Part shown: positions 58,864 to 64,000 of the stretch, piece after piece
Position numbering within the stretch: position 1 is the first letter of the stretch
Layout of the letters: every line of letters starts with the position of its first letter
NCBI GenBank assembly: GCA_945863605.1
Contig: CAMAZP010000001.1
Location: 256,478-320,477, forward strand
Length of the DNA stretch: 64,000 nucleotides
Source: Chitinophaga pinensis
GTDB lineage: Bacteria > Bacteroidota > Bacteroidia > Flavobacteriales_D > Crocinitomicaceae
Direction of reading: 5' to 3'
Position numbers and translations under genes: made by a program
Notes under the pieces: model-generated
What the model was told of the DNA's origin: nothing
Database searches by the model: none
The model's input: only the letters and a program-made list of their open reading frames with translations

Positions 58864-60134
58864 GGTAGTAGCTTGTTTTTGTTTATTAAATCAAAATAAA
58901 ATGGGTTTGAGAATTTGTGCCAAAATCCTTCATTATTTTTGAGTTCAATTGAATTCAATTGTGTAAAATACAATTCTTTATCATAAATAGTCCAAATTTC
59001 ATCAGAAATTTCTTGTGATTTTTCTTTTATTAATTCAATAAACCATTCGTCATAGGAGAATGATGGATAGTTTTTAATTTTTTTAATATATTTCTGCCAG
59101 ATCCTTTTAGTGATATAATTCAAATTCCCTTTTAAAAAATCTTTTGGTGCATAGCCATTTGACAATTCTATATCGAGTAGGGCAGGGTAGAACACAGAGA
59201 TTAACTGGCAGTATAATTTTGGGTGTTCTAAAAAGCTAACTTTTTTATTCAATTTCCGCATAAAATGATGCTGGGATAGTGTCAGTTTTTCTAAATATGA
59301 AGATTGCATATAAACTGGCACTACTTTTTCTACAAATTTAGTATAAATTCTAATGTCCTGATTGTGGTGTATTTTACCAATAAGTTCGTTTACAAAGTAT
59401 AATTTATTACGATTTTTATCCTCAGTCATCCAAGGTAAGGAATTAATCTTAGCTTTCAAGCTTGCAATTTCCGATTCATTTAAATGAATAAAATACCTCT
59501 TTAGTTGATTTTTTAAATTCTCATCAAAAGACAATTTATTCTCATTAAAATATTCAAAAAAAGGAGATGAAAAATAATCATTGTAGGAAAGTCCTCTAAT
59601 GTTTTCTCCACCCAAATGACCGGTAAATAGTACTTTTAATGGATGTTTTTCTGTTAATTCTGAAATTGCAGCAGTACGATGCGCTCTGTGAAAATGTGCA
59701 TTTCCGTTATCTAAAACGATTGTCTTATTGCTCCAATGCATGTACCATTCCTTAGTTGGAGTTACATTTGCAAAATTGTAGAAAGTTAAACCTAAGTTTT
59801 CGCATATAGTTCTTGCAATTTGAATGTCGCGATTTTTCTCATTTCCATAAGTGAAGCATATAGGTTTGATTCCTAGATGTAAGAGCGCTGCTAAAATTAC
59901 TCTTGAGTCAAAGCCACCTGTTAGCGTTAATCCAATTTCTTTGTGATTAATGTTATTGGTGTTTTCTTTTATAATTGTTAAAATTTCTTGACTGATTTCT
60001 ATTTCAGTAACTGAGATTGGTTGTTGAAGATTGCTCCATAATTTATCAGTAAAATGAAATTTTTCATTTAAAACTTCAATTACATTGTGATGAAAAAGAC
60101 TGAATAATGCGTTATTAAGTTTGTTTTGCAGCAC
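58860..60134 (-). CDS. Asparagine synthase-like protein lacking the N-terminal glutaminase domain
   Basis: IGLTLTGGFDSRVILAALLHLGIKPICFTYGNEKNRDIQIARTICENLGLTFYNF (PP-loop SGGxDS-like); no Met-Cys Ntn start. Confidence 0.8.
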   Translation of the reverse strand: MLQNKLNNALFSLFHHNVIEVLNEKFHFTDKLWSNLQQPISVTEIEISQEILTIIKENTNNINHKEIGLTLTGGFDSRVILAALLHLGIKPICFTYGNEKNRDIQIARTICENLGLTFYNFANVTPTKEWYMHWSNKTIVLDNGNAHFHRAHRTAAISELTEKHPLKVLFTGHLGGENIRGLSYNDYFSSPFFEYFNENKLSFDENLKNQLKRYFIHLNESEIASLKAKINSLPWMTEDKNRNKLYFVNELIGKIHHNQDIRIYTKFVEKVVPVYMQSSYLEKLTLSQHHFMRKLNKKVSFLEHPKLYCQLISVFYPALLDIELSNGYAPKDFLKGNLNYITKRIWQKYIKKIKNYPSFSYDEWFIELIKEKSQEISDEIWTIYDKELYFTQLNSIELKNNEGFWHKFSNPFYFDLINKNKLLP

Positions 60135-61353
60135 TTTTTTGAAGAGATTTAATTTTTATTAATGATATTGACAAACCAATCAGTGATCCAAGATTAAGAA
60201 GAATATATCCTCTGTGATTAACCCCTTGCATAGTTCCTCCAATTGATAAAAATGCTTGAACAGCAATTAGTGAAATTGAGGTTGCAAAAATTTCTTTTGA
60301 TAATTGATCTTTACCAAGTATTTTTTTGTAGTGATTCTGTCTAAAAATTATTTTAACATATACACTGAGAAATAATATTAGTCCAACAATACCTGCACCA
60401 CCAAGCATATTAGAATAATCCACATGCAGCATTCTTTGTCTGCCTAAGAAATCTTTTTTTAAAAAAACATTGTATCCAAAAAATATTCGATTTAGACTAT
60501 TAAATGTTTGTTCTAGTGTGAATTTTAATTCTAATAGTCTACCTTCCGATTCGTTTTCTTGCAATTGATCAACCGTCATTGATACTCTATTTTGTCTTGA
60601 TTCAAATCTCTTCTCAATTATTGGGAAATAATAGGTTGAAGTAAGAAATAAAAGTAAAATCACCACTGGTAAACTTTTAATAATTCTTGTTTTATAAGGT
60701 GTTAGTAACGAATAAAATAAAAATCCAAAGCTCATAGCTAAAATTGCTGATCTTTTCATTCCGATAATAATTGTTATAATACCAATAAGTAATGCTATAA
60801 TCCCTAATGTCCAATATTTTTTATTTGATTCAATTCTCAAATAAAGTGGTAATGAAATAATGAAGATTGCAATTGATTTTGTTATGTTAACACCAGATTC
60901 ACCAAAGTAAATAGAGTCGTCTTGATAACTTTGTTTTCCGATACCAACTACATTTGAAATAGCAAAATAAATAATAATAATAATTAAACTAATAAGAAAA
61001 GAACGTTGTATAAGTAAAAATTTTATTGGACTCGTAACAAAATGAAAACCAAGCAAGAACATTAAGCTTGATATGGCAAATTTATTGAATATGTAGAGTG
61101 AAGTGGAAGGTTCATCTGAAAACCAACATAGAATAAATATATAGAAAGTATAAAACATCAGTAGATTAGTATCTTGATGTCTTCTGTATTTATTGAATAG
61201 AAACCACAATAAGAAAAATGTTAAAATTACTCCCCTGATTACACCTGGATTTAACGACCCTGAAAAAAATGGAGTTGCAATAGATGACAAAACATTCAGG
61301 ATGGGAATGAATAGAAAAAAATAAAAAACAATATTTACTTTTTCCTTATTCAT
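60115..61353 (-). CDS. O-antigen polymerase/ligase-like membrane protein
   Basis: Multiple TM helices; HVDYSNMLGGAGIVGLILFLSVYV near the C-terminus; cluster context. Confidence 0.75.
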   Translation of the reverse strand: MNKEKVNIVFYFFLFIPILNVLSSIATPFFSGSLNPGVIRGVILTFFLLWFLFNKYRRHQDTNLLMFYTFYIFILCWFSDEPSTSLYIFNKFAISSLMFLLGFHFVTSPIKFLLIQRSFLISLIIIIIYFAISNVVGIGKQSYQDDSIYFGESGVNITKSIAIFIISLPLYLRIESNKKYWTLGIIALLIGIITIIIGMKRSAILAMSFGFLFYSLLTPYKTRIIKSLPVVILLLFLTSTYYFPIIEKRFESRQNRVSMTVDQLQENESEGRLLELKFTLEQTFNSLNRIFFGYNVFLKKDFLGRQRMLHVDYSNMLGGAGIVGLILFLSVYVKIIFRQNHYKKILGKDQLSKEIFATSISLIAVQAFLSIGGTMQGVNHRGYILLNLGSLIGLSISLIKIKSLQKSAAKQT

Positions 61354-62389
61354 TTATATTTGAAGTATTAAGGAATCTATTATTTTTATTTGAAAGATTT
61401 TTCACAAAATCATAAACATTTAAAATTTTTTTTATTGGAAAATTGATTAAATAACTTTCGTCAAATTGCCAATAATCATATTTGAAAATCAAATTTTTAT
61501 CCATAATTGCAATATTATATAAAGCTGATGAATAAAAAGAAGCAAATATTATTGGTTTTTCAATTTGCTCATCAAATAAAATACATTCTAAAGGTTTATT
61601 AAATGATTTAGTAAGCCAGTTTTTTGGAATATAATCCAAAGTAGTTGAACGATGAGGTAAATAGTAGCAGGTATAATTTTGACTGTTGTAATAATTAAAA
61701 ATTGAGTTTATTAATTTTATATAATTTTCTTTACTCATCATTTTTTGAAAAACTAATGGTTGACCCACAAAATAAACAATCTTACTTAAAGTACCGATTT
61801 TAAATTGTTTACTTAAATAATCATAACTGTGTAATTCTAGGTTTTTTGAACTTTGTTGCAAGTCAAAATTTGTAAAAAAATGTATTCTTTCCCAATTAAT
61901 TTTGTAATTTAATCTGAGAACAATACGTTCAATTTTACCTAGTTTACTGCTTAATAAAGACGATTTTATAGCTTGAACATCTGAATTATGAATGAAATCA
62001 ATTGAAGCAAATCCATCATCTAAAATGTAAAAATTTGATTTTTTTTTATAAAATAGATAAAAAAACCAATTTGAATTAATATTTCCCCAAAAAATAAAGT
62101 CTTTGTTTTCGATAGTTAATAGTATTTTATCAATTTTTAGTTTTCGGTTGAAAATATAAAACAAGTTGAAAATTGGTAAATTTTTTTTTGATACAAATTC
62201 TTTCCATGGGTAGGAGATACTAGTCCATAAATTAGGATGTATTATGGCTTCAATTTGAGAAATAGTACGATGAAAGTCACTCAGAATAATTAAATGCTGA
62301 GCTGATTGACTAAATTTTTTTGTTTGACGAGCTTCTACAGCATTTAAATATTGTAATGGTGTTCTGACAAAGTAAAAATTAGCATTCAT
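61346..62389 (-). CDS. Putative glycosyltransferase of GT52/polysialyltransferase-like type
   Basis: N-terminal NFYFVRTPLQYLNAVEARQ resembles sialyl-/polysialyltransferase-like starts; YYLPHRSTT; cluster context. Confidence 0.45.
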   Translation of the reverse strand: MNANFYFVRTPLQYLNAVEARQTKKFSQSAQHLIILSDFHRTISQIEAIIHPNLWTSISYPWKEFVSKKNLPIFNLFYIFNRKLKIDKILLTIENKDFIFWGNINSNWFFYLFYKKKSNFYILDDGFASIDFIHNSDVQAIKSSLLSSKLGKIERIVLRLNYKINWERIHFFTNFDLQQSSKNLELHSYDYLSKQFKIGTLSKIVYFVGQPLVFQKMMSKENYIKLINSIFNYYNSQNYTCYYLPHRSTTLDYIPKNWLTKSFNKPLECILFDEQIEKPIIFASFYSSALYNIAIMDKNLIFKYDYWQFDESYLINFPIKKILNVYDFVKNLSNKNNRFLNTSNINE

Positions 62390-62452
62390 TGTAATTATAT
62401 TAATTCATTTCAAAATAAGATAGGAAGTTAAAGAATTTATAATCTAACTCAA

Positions 62453-63925
62453 CTAGTCTATATAAGTTCTGTTCAGATTGATTCTTTTACTTATTATATT
62501 TTTTAAATCTTTGATAATATCTAAAATATATATCATTCCTTCATTTTTTAAAAACCAATTTATTGAGATGTAAATTAAAATGAATGCTAGCGAAAAAGCA
62601 ATTCGAATTGCAAGTAATTTGATTTCAAGTAATTCAAAAATAATAAATCCAGGTAACAGTGGAATAAAACCAATTAGGAAGAGTTTAAAGTGTTTTTGTA
62701 TGGATAAATTTGAGTGTTTTTTTAACATAATAAAATTTAGGAAAGTATCAATGAATTTTGAAATCACCCATGTGACAGTAAACCAAAATATTCCGAAATA
62801 AATTGCAAAAATGAAAGGTATGAGACCAATTAATTTTTTACCAAATCCGTAATAAAAATTCTCTTTCGCTTTACCTTTACTCATCATTGCATTCCACATT
62901 AACGAATTTAATGGTAAAGTGCAACTAGCTATTATTAGTATCTGAAAAATGGGAATTGAATTACTCCATTTTTCTCCAAATAATATTAAAATTATATCTG
63001 ATCCCATGAAAAATAGAATTCCAGTTATAATAAAACTTAAAAAAGATATTACAGAAAACATTCTAAAATATATTCTTTCATAATTTTCAGGATCATTTTG
63101 AAGTTTACTCAGAACGGGAAACAAGACACGTATTATAGAAGATGATGTATATTTAGTTACCTGATCAACAAGAGAAGAGGACCTTGTGTAGTAACCAACA
63201 CTAATTGGAGAGAAAATTGTTGCTAAAAGTAAAACATCTAAGCGCATAAAAATATTGTTTAATATTCTTTCAAAAAACGCAAATAAACTATATCCCATTA
63301 ATTTTTTTATTTCAGAATATGAAAATTGTAACTTTGGTTTCCATGTAGAGGTTGACCATAGTAAAATGGTACCAATTAAAGCAAATGAGAGTGTTTGTAA
63401 AACCAAACTAAAAACCCCCATTCCATTATACGCTCCGATAATCCCCAATGTCCCACTAATTGCAGATGCAACAAATGTTCTTAGCGTTACAGCTTTAAAA
63501 TTTAGATTCTTGTTTAAAATAACATTTTGAACTCTATTGAAAGAATTGAAAATAAATATTAGTGACAACCACCTAACAAGTGTTGTTACTTCCTGATTTC
63601 CATAAAAATTACCAATTAAAGGTGCAAATAAGTAAGTTATAATTGTTAAGATTATGCCTGCAAAAATGTTAAAAACAAAAATAGAATTGTAAGTTAATGG
63701 TGTATTGTTCTCACGTTGTATTAAAGCAGATGAAAATCCAATATCAATAAAAACAGAAGCGATACTTATAAATGCCATAGCCATTGCAATCAAACCAAAT
63801 TGCTCAGGTCCAAGTAATCTTGCTAAAAATATTGAAACAATAAATGTGTTGCTCTGTGTAAAAAGTCGTCCAAATAAATCCCATGAAAATGCATTTACGG
63901 ATTTATTTTTAACTGATTTTTCCAT
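62453..63925 (-). CDS. Polysaccharide flippase (MOP/Wzx-WzxC family)
   Basis: FSWDLFGRLFTQSNTFIVSIFLARLLGPEQFGLIAMAMAFISIASVFIDIGFSSALIQR; ~12-14 TM helices. Confidence 0.93.
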   Translation of the reverse strand: MEKSVKNKSVNAFSWDLFGRLFTQSNTFIVSIFLARLLGPEQFGLIAMAMAFISIASVFIDIGFSSALIQRENNTPLTYNSIFVFNIFAGIILTIITYLFAPLIGNFYGNQEVTTLVRWLSLIFIFNSFNRVQNVILNKNLNFKAVTLRTFVASAISGTLGIIGAYNGMGVFSLVLQTLSFALIGTILLWSTSTWKPKLQFSYSEIKKLMGYSLFAFFERILNNIFMRLDVLLLATIFSPISVGYYTRSSSLVDQVTKYTSSSIIRVLFPVLSKLQNDPENYERIYFRMFSVISFLSFIITGILFFMGSDIILILFGEKWSNSIPIFQILIIASCTLPLNSLMWNAMMSKGKAKENFYYGFGKKLIGLIPFIFAIYFGIFWFTVTWVISKFIDTFLNFIMLKKHSNLSIQKHFKLFLIGFIPLLPGFIIFELLEIKLLAIRIAFSLAFILIYISINWFLKNEGMIYILDIIKDLKNIISKRINLNRTYID

Positions 63926-64000
63926 TTTTACTTTTCAAAATGAATTCACAAAAATCCCAGTCCAATTGTTCATCTAAATCAATTGAATCAAAAGTTGACA
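63909..64000 (-). CDS. C-terminal fragment of a CDS truncated by the right window edge
   Basis: Minus-strand frame ...STFDSIDLDEQLDWDFCEFILKSKNGKIS* open to the edge; overlaps the flippase start by 17 nt, like other overlaps in the cluster. Confidence 0.45.
   Translation of the reverse strand, partial: STFDSIDLDEQLDWDFCEFILKSKNGKIS

Overview
The window reads as an AT-rich Bacteroidota chromosome segment. Flavobacteriales, possibly Crocinitomicaceae/Fluviicola-like, is an inference from T9SS type-B sorting domains, SprB repeats and TAnnTTTG-type promoter candidates. About 60 protein genes are supported. Most of 4.7-53.8 kb is housekeeping: aroK, mtaB, queD-like/folE, tex, pheT, fabF, ctp, ffh, cmk, yajC, nusB, rplS, gdhA, murA, purL and lpdA. 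There is one tRNA-Lys(UUU) gene and several clear intrinsic terminators. No rRNA, CRISPR array, transposase or prophage was recognised. The main accessory parts are: (i) a giant SprB-repeat adhesin at the left edge, open at its 5' end, with 17 visible repeats, a PKD domain and a type-B T9SS C-terminal domain; (ii) a second T9SS type-B surface protein at 43.1-45.8 kb; (iii) a small vapBC-like module whose 55-aa antitoxin is absent from the ORF track; and (iv) a tightly overlapped, all-minus surface-polysaccharide cluster at 53.9-64.0 kb. That cluster combines Wzx- and Wzy-like proteins and a GT4 with two different ATP-grasp ligases, an asparagine-synthetase-like protein lacking the glutaminase domain, a DUF354 protein, a RHDVD-type deacetylase-like protein and a possible polysialyltransferase-like protein. 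The cluster is the best candidate for an undescribed system, perhaps an amide-decorated glycan. All family calls come from reading motifs by eye; no database search was run.
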